A program made the position numbers and the translations under genes. A model generated the notes under the pieces. The model did not search any database, was not told where the DNA came from, and saw only the letters and a list, made by a program, of their open reading frames with translations. DNA of 64,000 bases, taken from assembly GCA_020637985.1 (NCBI GenBank), contig JACKJK010000004.1:186001-250000 (forward strand). Direction: 5' to 3'. This stretch comes from Rhodobiaceae bacterium. GTDB taxonomy: Bacteria > Pseudomonadota > Alphaproteobacteria > Rhizobiales > Tepidamorphaceae. Shown in pieces: positions 17,264 through 25,760 of the stretch (its first letter is position 1; the number at the start of each line of letters is the position of its first letter).

Positions 17264-18286
17264 GTGTTCGCCCGCCTGCTCGCCATCCTCCTTGCCCTGT
17301 GCGCACCGGCTGCGGCCGAGGACAAGGTGCTGCGCGGTGACTGGACACTGGCCTGCGATGGAGCCGACTGCGCGATCTCGACACGCACGCCGCAGGAAGA
17401 CACCGCATTCGTCGCCCGCCGCGCCATACCCGGCTCCGGCCTCACCTTCGGGTTCCGGCTGGTGTCCGTAACCCCTGATCCCGACATCGCGCTCGTTCTG
17501 CGTGTCGATTCAGGGCCGAAGCTCAGCTTCTACCCCGGTCGCGACATGGGCCTCTACGGCCCGATGTCCGACATCTTCCTGATCGATCCGGGCCTGACGC
17601 GACGCATCCTCTCGGCCATGCGATCCGGCGTCACGCTGCGTGTCTACGCCGCACAGGCTGGCAAGACGCTGTCGCGCGACTTCTCGCTGAAGGGATTCGA
17701 CGAAGCCCTCGCCCGCATGGCCGAATTGCAGCGCCGCGACCCCGACGATCTCGCCGTGGAGGAACCGGATGCCGAACGGCGCGATGAGGACGCCCGCCCG
17801 CCCGTCGATGCCGGCACCGGCCCGCGCGGCCTGCCGGCGAGCGTCGTCGACCGGCACTATCGCGAAAGCCAGTGCGAGGACCTGGAGTCCGGCAACATCG
17901 CCTCGCGACCGCCGCTGACGGCGCGGCTGTCCGACTTCGCCACCCTCTACGCCCTGCCCTGCACGAAGTCCTCCGCCGGCATCACCTGGCGGCTCTATGT
18001 CGCAGAGACCGGCGAGATCGGCGGTGTCTCCACCGTGCATTTCGCCCGCTTCGATCCCCGCTTCGGCTGGACGGGGTCGGACTACCTGTGGAACCTCGAA
18101 CTCGACGCGGCCGCCGGCACGATCGCCACCACGCGCCATGGCAGGGGCGAAGCCGACTGCGGCTACTTCGCCCGCTGGAGCTGGCGCGAGACGGCGTTCG
18201 CCCTGCTGGAGGTGCGCCAGCGCGTGCAATGCAACGGCGGCGACGATCCGTCAGGCTGGCCGGTCGTATATTCATCGCGAAGCTGA
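17264..18286 (+). CDS. DUF1176 exported protein
   Basis: 340 residues from a GTG start, with AGGAGA 7 bases before it. The signal peptide is about residues 1-18 (ending PAAAE). The rest fits DUF1176: a first beta-rich half (KVLRGDWTLACDGADCAIST), an acidic linker (about 160-190), and a second half with paired cysteines (SQCEDLES, ALPCTKSSAG, EADCGYFARW, RVQCNGGDDP). The GEADCG...W element is typical of the family. Function is unknown; periplasmic. It lies directly downstream of the RNase T2 gene on the same strand. The sequence TAGAGCAATTCCAGGAGAAG supplying its ribosome binding site resembles a rhizobial repeat fragment. Confidence 0.85.
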   Translation: MFARLLAILLALCAPAAAEDKVLRGDWTLACDGADCAISTRTPQEDTAFVARRAIPGSGLTFGFRLVSVTPDPDIALVLRVDSGPKLSFYPGRDMGLYGPMSDIFLIDPGLTRRILSAMRSGVTLRVYAAQAGKTLSRDFSLKGFDEALARMAELQRRDPDDLAVEEPDAERRDEDARPPVDAGTGPRGLPASVVDRHYRESQCEDLESGNIASRPPLTARLSDFATLYALPCTKSSAGITWRLYVAETGEIGGVSTVHFARFDPRFGWTGSDYLWNLELDAAAGTIATTRHGRGEADCGYFARWSWRETAFALLEVRQRVQCNGGDDPSGWPVVYSSRS

Positions 18287-18324
18287 TAAGTCTGGCAGAC
18301 CCATTCCAATCCCGGGAAAGCCAC

Positions 18325-18936
18325 ATGACCATGATCCTGCGCTCCAGCCCCCCGTCGCCCTTCGGCCGCAAGGTGAAGATCGCCGCGGCGGTCCTCGGTC
18401 TGTCCGACCAGATCCGCATCGAGATCGCCGACACCAACGACGCAAACGACACCGTCCGCCAGCAGAACCCGCTGGGAAAGATCCCGGTGCTGATCACCGA
18501 GGACGATGTGTCCGTCTACGACAGCCGGGTGATCCTGGAATACCTCGACGACCTCGCCGGCGGTGGCCGCATCGTGCCTGCCGACAAGGCCCAGCGCCTT
18601 GCCGACCTGCGGCTGCAGGCGCTCGCAGACGGCATGATGGATGCCGGCATCCTGCAGGTCTACGAGAAGCGCATGCGGCCTGAAGACAAGCAGCACCAGC
18701 CCTGGCTGGACTACCAGGCAGGCAAGATCGCCCGTGCGCTGGACCACCTCGAGGCGCATCCGCCGGTCCTGCACAAGCTTCCGACCGTCGGCGAGATCGC
18801 CATCGCCTGCGCGCTCGGCTATCTCGACCTGCGCTTCGGTGGCGAATGGCGGTCAGGCCATCCGACCCTGGTCAAGTGGCTCGACGCCTTTGCCGCCGCG
18901 GTGCCGGCATTCGAGAAGACGAAGGTGACGGCTTAG
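18325..18936 (+). CDS. Glutathione S-transferase family protein
   Basis: 203 residues. The N-terminal thioredoxin-like half starts MTMILRSSPPSPFGRKVKIAA. It has the glutathione-site motifs NPLGKIPVLI (cis-Pro) and VYDSRVILEYLDD (the ESxxI-type element, here DSRVI). The helical C-terminal half runs from about residue 85. The usual catalytic Ser/Cys is likely one of Ser8, Ser9 or Ser12. Substrate unknown; cytosolic. ATG at 18325, with GGGAAAG 8 bases upstream, 38 bases after the DUF1176 gene. Confidence 0.9.
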   Translation: MTMILRSSPPSPFGRKVKIAAAVLGLSDQIRIEIADTNDANDTVRQQNPLGKIPVLITEDDVSVYDSRVILEYLDDLAGGGRIVPADKAQRLADLRLQALADGMMDAGILQVYEKRMRPEDKQHQPWLDYQAGKIARALDHLEAHPPVLHKLPTVGEIAIACALGYLDLRFGGEWRSGHPTLVKWLDAFAAAVPAFEKTKVTA

Positions 18937-18967
18937 CCGCGGCAGGCGGTTCACACGCCTGCTGCGG
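18937..18967. terminator. Bidirectional hairpin
   Basis: CCGC-g-GCAGGCG pairs with CGCCTGC-t-GCGG around a 7-base loop, starting right at the GST stop codon. It lies between convergent genes. There is no T-run, so termination would be weak or factor-assisted. Confidence 0.5.
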
Positions 18968-18976
18968 GCCGTTCGC

Positions 18977-19429
18977 TCACGCCGCGTCGAGCGGGGGAAT
19001 GCGCAGCACCTGGCCGGGATAGATCTTGTCCGGGTGCTTCAGCATCGGCTTGTTGGCCTCGAAGATGACGTTGTACTTCGCGCCCTTGCCCTTGCCGTAC
19101 TGCTGCTCGGAAATCTTCCACAAGGTGTCGCCCTTCTTCACCGTGTAGAAGGCGGCGTCCGGCTCCGCCTGGGCGACCGAAATCGCGTCCTCGACCTTGG
19201 ACACGCCGAGCACGTTGCCCATCGTCAGGATGATCTTCTCGCGGATCGAGTTGCTGGGCGCGGCACCGGCGACCTTCACCTTGTCACCTTCGACCTGCAC
19301 CTCGAGCCCCTCGGCTTCGAGCCCGTGCTTCTCGACTTCCTTCTTCAGCGCCTCGGCATCCGGTGCCTCGTCATCGCCTCCGATGCCCAGTTTCTCGCCC
19401 ACGCCCTTGATGAAATCGAAAATGCCCAT
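18977..19429 (-). CDS. lysM: BON and LysM domain protein (Kbp/YgaU-like)
   Basis: 150 residues with no signal peptide. Residues 1-25 are a short amphipathic start (MGIFDFIKGVGEKLGIGG). Residues about 28-85 are a BON domain (LEVQVEGDKVKVAGAAPSNSIREK). Residues about 95-147 are a LysM domain (YTVKKGDTLWKISEQQYGKG, then IYPGQVLRIP). The order and the length of about 150 match E. coli Kbp/YgaU, a cytoplasmic potassium-binding protein. The function here is inferred from that match. ATG at 19429, preceded by GGGAGGCC. Confidence 0.9.
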   Translation of the reverse strand: MGIFDFIKGVGEKLGIGGDDEAPDAEALKKEVEKHGLEAEGLEVQVEGDKVKVAGAAPSNSIREKIILTMGNVLGVSKVEDAISVAQAEPDAAFYTVKKGDTLWKISEQQYGKGKGAKYNVIFEANKPMLKHPDKIYPGQVLRIPPLDAA

Positions 19430-19533
19430 TGCCGGCCTCCCTGCCGCTCGCAGTGAATGATGCGACCGACGTTAGCCGACGACGACGCCACGTCAAGCGC
19501 CCGGACGCGGCCTGGGACAGACACGCGCCTGCG

Positions 19534-20199
19534 TCAGCGGAACTTGTAGGTGATGCCTGCGCGCACCTGATGGCTGTCGAACTGGGTGTCGAAAGCCGTG
19601 CCTCCGGCGTTTCCGTCGACGGAGCCGAGATCGGAATAGAGATATTCCGCCCGCGCGGTGAAGCGTTCGCCGATCGGGAATTCGATGCCGGCGCCGGCAA
19701 CCCAGCCCGCCGCGATTGAATGATCCGATCCCGTCGGCACCGCGACCTCGACATCGCCAAGCGCGATGCCCGCCGTGCCATACACGAACAGGTTCTCGAT
19801 GTTGATGCCGGCGCGCCCGCGCAACGTGCTGATCCAGGTTGTTCCTACGCTGAGCGGGCCACCGCCCGCAGTCGTGGCGACATCGTTGCCGGTCATGGCT
19901 AAGTCAACCTCGGCACCGAAGACGAAGCCGCCCTGCTGGCGCGACACGCCCGCAACGACTCCGCCCAGTACCCCGGCATCGCCCGCATCGTGCGCGCCCG
20001 GCAGAGCGCCTTGCGCCGCGTCGCGCGAAAGCCCGCCGAACACGCCGGCGTAAAAGCCGTTCCAGTCGTAGCCGACACGCGTCGCCGGCGAGAATCCGTA
20101 GGCTCGCGCAGGCTCCGCCGCCTGTGCAGCAGCCAGCGAACACACCACGATTGCCGGCGCGACGAGCCAGCGCATCAGGAATCCGACCTGTCCCGGCAT
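19534..20199 (-). CDS. Omp25/Omp31-like outer-membrane protein
   Basis: 221 residues. The signal peptide is about 1-28 (ending AAAQAAE). The mature protein opens with a YDWNGFYAGVFGG strand, typical of Omp25/Omp31 barrels of Hyphomicrobiales. Alternating strands follow and the last is VRAGITYKFR. These proteins form small eight-stranded barrels in the outer membrane and may tether the envelope. The ATG at 20199 was chosen because ACAGGAGGC lies 7 bases upstream; a start 30 bases earlier is less likely. It stands alone, divergent from the antiporter gene. Confidence 0.85.
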   Translation of the reverse strand: MPGQVGFLMRWLVAPAIVVCSLAAAQAAEPARAYGFSPATRVGYDWNGFYAGVFGGLSRDAAQGALPGAHDAGDAGVLGGVVAGVSRQQGGFVFGAEVDLAMTGNDVATTAGGGPLSVGTTWISTLRGRAGINIENLFVYGTAGIALGDVEVAVPTGSDHSIAAGWVAGAGIEFPIGERFTARAEYLYSDLGSVDGNAGGTAFDTQFDSHQVRAGITYKFR

Positions 20200-20533
20200 G
20201 CGGGAGCCTCCTGTATTGTTTTGGCCCACGCTGCCCGATTGTGATGAAGAATTTGGCGCAAGGAGGCCGGAAATCCGCCGATTTGGCGGCCCGATTGCCC
20301 TGTTGGTTTACGTTTCGTGACGTTTGGGCTGGCGTGCGCCGCCATCGCTGGACGGATGGCTTCGCCGGTGCCGCCGCAATGTTGCGCGAATCCGCTGTCA
20401 GGCCATTCACACCTCGCGCGCGGGCCTTTCATTCCATGCGCGAATGGCTATATGTCCCCCACTGCCAACGCGCACGCTGACGATCGGGCGCACGGTGCGC
20501 GGGCGCTGTGCGCCGGACCCTATAGGGAGCCTC
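20200..20533. other. Divergent intergenic region
   Basis: 334 bases between the barrel gene and the antiporter gene. No convincing small gene, hairpin or recognised operator was found. TATAGGGAG directly before 20534 supplies a ribosome binding site. Confidence 0.4.
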
Positions 20534-21493
20534 ATGCTCGAATACATCCTGTTCGTTGCCGGGCTGGCCCTCCTCATGGTCGCCGGCGACCTGCTCGTTC
20601 GCGGTTCGGTCGGCATCGCCGACCGTATGTCGATTCCGCCGCTGGTCATCGGCCTGACGGTGGTGGCGTTCGGCACCTCCGCGCCGGAACTGGTCGTCTG
20701 CATCAATGCCGCGCTTGCCGGGTCGCCCGCAATCGCCATCGGCAACATCGTCGGCTCCAACATCGCCAACGTGCTGCTCGTCCTCGGCCTGCCGGCGCTG
20801 ATCGCCCCGACCCTCACCGACCAGCGCGACGCCCTGCGCAACACGATCTACATGGTCGCGGCGACCGCCGTCTTCGTCGTCCTGTGCCTGACCGGTGCCT
20901 TGAACCGCTGGCAGGGCGCGATCCTGTTCGCGTTGTTGATCGCCTTTCTCTGGGAATCGGTGCGCAGCGCGCGCACCGGCGCCGACCTGCGCGAGGAGAT
21001 CGAGGAACTCGAGGGGCCCGCGAAGAACATGACGATCGCCGTCCTGTTCGTGATCAGCGGCCTTGTCGGGCTGCCGCTGGCCGCCGACATGATGGTCGAT
21101 GCCGCGCAGACGATCGCGCGGCGCTGGGGCGTCTCGGAAGCCGCCATCGGCCTCACGGTCGTGGCGCTCGGCACCTCCCTGCCCGAATTGGCCGCGACCG
21201 TCATGGCCGCGATCCGGCGCGAGGGCGCGATCGCCATCGGCAACGTCATCGGCTCCAACATCTTCAACCTGCTCGGCATCATGGGCGTCACCGCGCTTGT
21301 CGCGCCGCTGCGGGTGCCAAGCGAGGTCATGCGTCTCGACATCTGGGTCATGGCCGCGACCGCCATCGTCGTCCTGGCCTTCGTCGGCGGGCGCTGGCGC
21401 ATTTCCCGGCCCGCCGGCATCGCTCTGGTCGCCGCATATGGCATCTATTGCTGGAGCGTCTTCAGTTTCGGCAAGGCCGCCTTCACAGGCTGA
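20534..21493 (+). CDS. Calcium/sodium antiporter (YrbG/NCKX-like)
   Basis: 319 residues with about ten membrane helices in two homologous halves. The alpha repeats are clear: GLTVVAFGTSAPELVVC with AIGNIVGSNIANVLLVLG in the first half, and GLTVVALGTSLPELAATV with AIGNVIGSNIFNLLGIMG in the second. The paired GTS-PEL and GN-GSN motifs carry the cation-binding Glu and Asn residues of the family. Between them is an acidic cytosolic loop (LREEIEELEG). It should exchange Na+ for Ca2+ across the inner membrane. The ATG at 20534 follows GGGAG. The SDR gene starts 18 bases after its stop. Confidence 0.95.
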   Translation: MLEYILFVAGLALLMVAGDLLVRGSVGIADRMSIPPLVIGLTVVAFGTSAPELVVCINAALAGSPAIAIGNIVGSNIANVLLVLGLPALIAPTLTDQRDALRNTIYMVAATAVFVVLCLTGALNRWQGAILFALLIAFLWESVRSARTGADLREEIEELEGPAKNMTIAVLFVISGLVGLPLAADMMVDAAQTIARRWGVSEAAIGLTVVALGTSLPELAATVMAAIRREGAIAIGNVIGSNIFNLLGIMGVTALVAPLRVPSEVMRLDIWVMAATAIVVLAFVGGRWRISRPAGIALVAAYGIYCWSVFSFGKAAFTG

Positions 21494-21511
21494 CGGGCAG
21501 GAGGAAACATC

Positions 21512-22267
21512 GTGAGCGGCGTTGCCCTGGTCACCGGCGCATCCCGCCGCATCGGCGCCGCGATCGCGCTGGAGGCGGCCGCCATGGGCCATGCCGTCGC
21601 CGTGCATGCGCGAGCCGGTGACGCGGAAGCCACGGCGCTCGCGCAGCGCATTTCCGCCGCCGGTGGCACGGCACAGGTGTTCGCCGCCGATCTGGAGGAT
21701 CGCAAGGCCGCCGCAGAGCTGGTCGCACAGGTCCACGCAGCGCTCGGCCCGCTCACCCTGCTCGTCAACAATGCATCGCTGTTTGAGCCCGATGGCGCGC
21801 AGGATTTCACCGCCGCGGGCTGGGACGCCCACATGGCCGTCAACCTGGAATCCCCGCTGGTGCTGTCGCGCGAGATGGCGAACGCGCTGCCCGACGGCGT
21901 GGCGGGCAACATCGTCAACCTGATCGACCAGCGCGTCTGGCGTCTCAATCCGCACTTCTTCACCTACACGCTGTCGAAGTCCGCGCTGTGGACGGCGACC
22001 CGCACCATGGCGCTGGCCTTCGCGCCGCGCGTCCGCGTCAACGCCATCGGCCCCGGCCCGACCCTGCCGAGCCCGCGCCAGACGGAACGCGATTTCGCGG
22101 CACAGGTCGCGACGCTGCCCCTGCAACGCGGCCCCTCGCCGCAGGAGATCGCCCGCGCGGTCCGCTTCCTCGCCGAAACCCCGTCGATGACCGGCCAGAT
22201 GCTGGCGCTCGACGGCGGCCAGCACCTCGCCTGGCAGACACCCGACGTTTCCGGCATCCCGGAATAG
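21512..22267 (+). CDS. Short-chain dehydrogenase/reductase (pteridine-reductase-like)
   Basis: 251 residues from a GTG start, with AGGAGGAAA upstream. The NADPH-binding motif TGASRRIGAAIALEAA has the Arg-Arg seen in pteridine reductases and FolM. LVNNASLFEPD follows, and the catalytic Tyr-Lys is in FTYTLSKSAL. The C-terminal INAIGPGPTL and MTGQMLALDGG segments are standard for SDRs. It probably reduces dihydropteridines or a similar substrate; that is inference from motif resemblance. The gene follows the antiporter by 18 bases and precedes uvrC by 46. Confidence 0.87.
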   Translation: MSGVALVTGASRRIGAAIALEAAAMGHAVAVHARAGDAEATALAQRISAAGGTAQVFAADLEDRKAAAELVAQVHAALGPLTLLVNNASLFEPDGAQDFTAAGWDAHMAVNLESPLVLSREMANALPDGVAGNIVNLIDQRVWRLNPHFFTYTLSKSALWTATRTMALAFAPRVRVNAIGPGPTLPSPRQTERDFAAQVATLPLQRGPSPQEIARAVRFLAETPSMTGQMLALDGGQHLAWQTPDVSGIPE

Positions 22268-22313
22268 CGTCAGCCGGGGTTATCGCGGGCGGAATCGCGC
22301 TATCTCTATTTGA

Positions 22314-24206
22314 ATGAGCGGCAACGACGACAACCAGCCGAAGGTGACCGGCCCGCAGGTGATCGCGGACGCGCAGAAACGCGCGCCGAAGGGTCCCGGC
22401 GTCTATCGCATGTTCGATTCCGGCGGCGACATACTCTACGTCGGCAAGGCGCGCAGCATCGCCAAGCGGATCGCCAGCTACACCCGGCTCGGCGGCCAGA
22501 CCAACCGCATCGCGCGGATGATCTCGGAAACGGCGGCGATGGAGTTCGTCTCCACGCAGACCGAGACCGAGGCGCTGCTGCTCGAAGCCAACATGATCAA
22601 GCGGCTGCGCCCGCGCTACAACGTGCTGCTGCGCGACGACAAGTCGTTCCCCTACATTCTGATCGCCCGCGACCATGCCGCGCCGCAACTGACCAAGCAT
22701 CGCGGTGCGCGCGCCCGCAAGGGCGACTACTTCGGCCCCTTCGCATCCGCCGGCGCCGTCAACCGGGCGCTCAACGCCATGCAGCGCGCCTTCCTGCTGC
22801 GCACCTGCAGCGATTCCGTCTACGAGAGCCGCACCCGGCCCTGCCTGCTCTTTCAGATCAAGCGCTGCGCGGCGCCCTGCACCAGCGAGATTTCGCTCGA
22901 CGACTACGCGGACCTGGTCGGCGAGGCGACGCGCTTCCTGTCGGGCAAGAGTCGCTCGGTGCGCGAGGATCTCGGCAAGGCGATGGAACAGGCGTCTGAC
23001 GCGCTCGACTTCGAGCGCGCCGCGCTGTTGCGCGACCGCCTCGCCGCCATGAGCCATGTCCAGGCCCACCAGGGCATCAACCCCGGCAACATCGAGGAAG
23101 CCGACGTCTTCGCCATCCACCAGGAGGGCGGCCAGTTCTGCATCCAGGTATTCTTCTTCCGCACCGGCCAGAACTGGGGCAACCGCGCCTATTTTCCGAA
23201 GGCCGATGCAGCCCTGGACGCCGCCGAGGTGCTGCAGTCCTTCCTCGCCCAGTTCTACGACGACAAGCCCTGCCCGCGGCTCGTCCTCGTCTCGCACGCC
23301 CTGCCCGAAGGCGACCTGCTCGCCGAGGCGCTGTCCGCGCGCGCACCCCGCAAGGTCGAGATCAGCGTCCCGCAGCGTGGCGAGAAACGCGGCCTGACCG
23401 ACCACGCGCTGACCAACGCCCGCGAGGCGCTCGGTCGCCGGCTCGCCGAGAGTGCCAGCCAGAACAAGTTGCTGCAGGGGGTCGCCGATGCCTTCGGCCT
23501 GCCCGAACCGCCGAAGCGCATCGAGACCTACGACAACAGCCACATCATGGGCACCAATGCCGTCGGCGTCATGGTCGTCGCCGGTCCCGAAGGCTTCGAG
23601 AAGGGCCAGTACCGCAAGTTCAACATCAAGTCCGCCGACCTCACACCCGGCGACGACTACGCCATGATGCGCGAGGTGCTGACCCGGCGCTTCACCCGGC
23701 TGTTGAAGGAGAACGCTGACGAGGTGAATGGCGAACGTGACGCCGCCTGGCCAGACCTCGTGCTGATCGACGGCGGCAAGGGCCAGCTTTCCGCCGCAAC
23801 AGCCGTGCTGGAGGAGTTGGGCATCGACGACGTCGCCGTCGTCGGCGTCGCCAAGGGACCCGACCGCGACGCCGGCCGCGAGCACTTCTTCATGCCCGGC
23901 AAGGAGTCTTTCCGCCTGGAGTCGCGCGATCCGGTGCTCTACTACCTGCAGCGGCTGCGCGACGAAGCGCACCGCTTCGCCATCGGCACCCACCGCGCGC
24001 GCCGCAAGAGCGCGATGGCGAAGAACCCGCTCGACGAGATCGCCGGCATCGGCCCGACGCGAAAGCGCGCCCTGCTTATGCATTTCGGCTCTGCCAAGGC
24101 GGTGTCGCGCGCCGGTCTCTCCGACCTCGAGGCGACACCGGGCATCAACCGCCAGATGGCGCGCCTGATCTACGACCATTTCCACGAGGGCAGCGGCGGG
24201 GCATAG
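22314..24206 (+). CDS. uvrC: UvrABC system protein C
   Basis: 630 residues. UvrC makes both incisions in nucleotide excision repair after UvrB loading. The N-terminal GIY-YIG domain starts GPGVYRMFDSGGDILYVGKA. The cysteine cluster TRPCLLFQIKRCAAPCTS and a UVR motif (near 215-250) follow. The RNase-H-like endonuclease domain includes ETYDNSHIMGTNAVG and LVLIDGGKGQL (catalytic Asp residues). The tandem helix-hairpin-helix (IAGIGPTRKRALLMHFG) ends the protein. Length is normal. The ATG at 22314 starts the gene, without a strong ribosome binding site. Confidence 0.97.
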   Translation: MSGNDDNQPKVTGPQVIADAQKRAPKGPGVYRMFDSGGDILYVGKARSIAKRIASYTRLGGQTNRIARMISETAAMEFVSTQTETEALLLEANMIKRLRPRYNVLLRDDKSFPYILIARDHAAPQLTKHRGARARKGDYFGPFASAGAVNRALNAMQRAFLLRTCSDSVYESRTRPCLLFQIKRCAAPCTSEISLDDYADLVGEATRFLSGKSRSVREDLGKAMEQASDALDFERAALLRDRLAAMSHVQAHQGINPGNIEEADVFAIHQEGGQFCIQVFFFRTGQNWGNRAYFPKADAALDAAEVLQSFLAQFYDDKPCPRLVLVSHALPEGDLLAEALSARAPRKVEISVPQRGEKRGLTDHALTNAREALGRRLAESASQNKLLQGVADAFGLPEPPKRIETYDNSHIMGTNAVGVMVVAGPEGFEKGQYRKFNIKSADLTPGDDYAMMREVLTRRFTRLLKENADEVNGERDAAWPDLVLIDGGKGQLSAATAVLEELGIDDVAVVGVAKGPDRDAGREHFFMPGKESFRLESRDPVLYYLQRLRDEAHRFAIGTHRARRKSAMAKNPLDEIAGIGPTRKRALLMHFGSAKAVSRAGLSDLEATPGINRQMARLIYDHFHEGSGGA

Positions 24207-24306
24207 ATGCGAAACGCGCCGGCGGTATGCCGCACGCAGGCATAGCATTGCTGCCATGTTGGCGTGAAAGATTGATTTTTGCGCGGCAAACCAGCAGTTT
24301 GGGACC

Positions 24307-24942
24307 ATGACCGCCAACAACGACACCATTGGCGCCGCTTCAGGCGCAGCACGTTCTGGCCGGGGCCGCGACCAGCTTGCCGCCCTGCCGAACCTGCTGA
24401 CCTATGCCCGCATCGCGGCTGTGCCGTTGTTCGTCGCCTGCTTCTTCGTCGAGGGTCACACCGCCCGCTGGGTCGCGCTGGCGATCTTCATCGCCGCCAG
24501 CGTCACCGATTTCCTCGACGGCTATCTCGCCCGCGCCTACGATCAGCACTCCTCGCTCGGCCGCATGCTCGATCCCATAGCGGACAAGCTGCTGGTTGCC
24601 GCGGCCCTGCTGGCGCTGACCTATGTCGGCACCATCGGCGGCTTCTCGCTGTGGGCGGCGCTGGTCATCCTTAGCCGCGAGATCCTCGTCTCTGGCCTGC
24701 GCGAGTTCCTCGCCGAGGTGCGCGTCAGCGTTCCAGTCTCTCGTCTTGCCAAGTGGAAGACGGCGCTGCAGATGACGGCCATCGGTTTCCTCGTGGCCGG
24801 TCCTGCCGGCGACGCGCTGTTTGGCGGCGAACCGGTGACGCTCTTTGGCATCGCCGGGTTGTGGATCGCCGCTGTGCTGACGCTCTACACGGGCTACGAC
24901 TACTTCCGCGCCGGCTTCCGCTACCTTCTCGACGAAGCCTGA
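24307..24942 (+). CDS. pgsA: CDP-diacylglycerol-glycerol-3-phosphate 3-phosphatidyltransferase
   Basis: 211 residues, inner-membrane. It makes phosphatidylglycerol phosphate from CDP-diacylglycerol, the first committed step to phosphatidylglycerol and cardiolipin. The CDP-alcohol phosphotransferase signature is visible: TDFLDGYLARAYDQHSSLGRMLDPIADK (D-G-x2-A-R-x8-G-x3-D-x3-D). There are about four to six membrane helices and an N-terminal soluble tail of about 24 residues. It is followed 13 bases later by moaD; the order uvrC-pgsA-moaD-moaE is common in Hyphomicrobiales, in my recollection. Confidence 0.96.
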   Translation: MTANNDTIGAASGAARSGRGRDQLAALPNLLTYARIAAVPLFVACFFVEGHTARWVALAIFIAASVTDFLDGYLARAYDQHSSLGRMLDPIADKLLVAAALLALTYVGTIGGFSLWAALVILSREILVSGLREFLAEVRVSVPVSRLAKWKTALQMTAIGFLVAGPAGDALFGGEPVTLFGIAGLWIAAVLTLYTGYDYFRAGFRYLLDEA

Positions 24943-24955
24943 CACCAGACCCGGC

Positions 24956-25222
24956 ATGATCATGAGCGAGCTCAACCTCCGCTATTTCGCATGGGTGCGC
25001 GAGCGCATCGGGACGGCGCAGGAAACCGTGGTGCTTCCCGCCGGCGTAATCACGGTCGCCGATCTGCTCGCGTGGCTGAAGGAACGCGGCCCGGAATACG
25101 CCCACGCCTTCGAGCGCGCCGAGATCATCCGCGCCGCCATCGACCAGACCCACGTGCCGCACGAAACTCCCGTCGGCACCGCCCGTGAGGTCGCCTTCTT
25201 CCCGCCCATGACCGGCGGCTGA
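24956..25222 (+). CDS. moaD: Molybdopterin synthase small subunit
   Basis: 88 residues with a ubiquitin-like fold, ending in the essential Gly-Gly (FFPPMTGG) that carries the thiocarboxylate sulfur. With MoaE it converts precursor Z (cPMP) to molybdopterin. The ATG at 24956 or a second in-frame ATG at 24962 could start it; neither has a clear ribosome binding site, so translation may be coupled to pgsA. The stop codon lies 3 bases before moaE. Confidence 0.95.
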   Translation: MIMSELNLRYFAWVRERIGTAQETVVLPAGVITVADLLAWLKERGPEYAHAFERAEIIRAAIDQTHVPHETPVGTAREVAFFPPMTGG

Positions 25223-25225
25223 TCC

Positions 25226-25681
25226 ATGCCGACGATCCGCGTCCAGACCGAAGCCTTCGATGCCGCCACAGAGGTGAACGCCATCACGGCGGGGCGCAGC
25301 GATGTCGGTGCCGTGGTCACCTTCACGGGGTTGTGCCGCGACGAGGGCGGCACGCTGGCCGCGCTGGAACTGGAACACTATCCCGGCATGGCCGAGGCCG
25401 AGATCGCCCGCGTCGCCGCGCAGGCCGAAAGCCGCTGGCCGCTGATGGGCCTGACCGCCATCCATCGCTTCGGCAGGATTGCGCCGGGCGAGCCGATCGT
25501 GCTCGTGGTCACCGCATCCGCACACCGCAGCGCCGCCTTCGAGGCCGCCGAGTTCCTGATGGACTACCTGAAGACCCGCGCACCCTTCTGGAAGAAGGAG
25601 CACCACGCCGACGGGGCGCAGGGCGACTGGGTCTCGGCCAAGGACGCCGACGACGCGGCGATGGCCCGCTGGGACCGGTAG
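25226..25681 (+). CDS. moaE: Molybdopterin synthase large subunit
   Basis: 151 residues. It is the catalytic partner of MoaD. Motifs are GAVVTFTGLCRDEGG, LELEHYPGMAE, IHRFGRIAPGEPIVLV, SAHRSAAFEAAEFLMDYLKTRAPFWKKE (with the active-site lysines) and WVSAKDADD. Length is typical. It begins 3 bases after moaD in the same transcription unit. The next gene starts about 80 bases downstream. Confidence 0.96.
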   Translation: MPTIRVQTEAFDAATEVNAITAGRSDVGAVVTFTGLCRDEGGTLAALELEHYPGMAEAEIARVAAQAESRWPLMGLTAIHRFGRIAPGEPIVLVVTASAHRSAAFEAAEFLMDYLKTRAPFWKKEHHADGAQGDWVSAKDADDAAMARWDR

Positions 25682-25760
25682 GCCCGGGTATCACTTTCCC
25701 GCTCACCGGATTTGGGCTTAGGCTGGTCCAACGCGACCAGTGCACAAGGACAAGCAGGCC

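Noticed and set aside
22038..24329. A 763-codon minus-strand open frame over uvrC
   Set aside because: Shadow of uvrC caused by high GC at third positions; no motif or ribosome binding site. The same applies to 6166-7953 over uvrB, 20429-22225 and 39169-41055.
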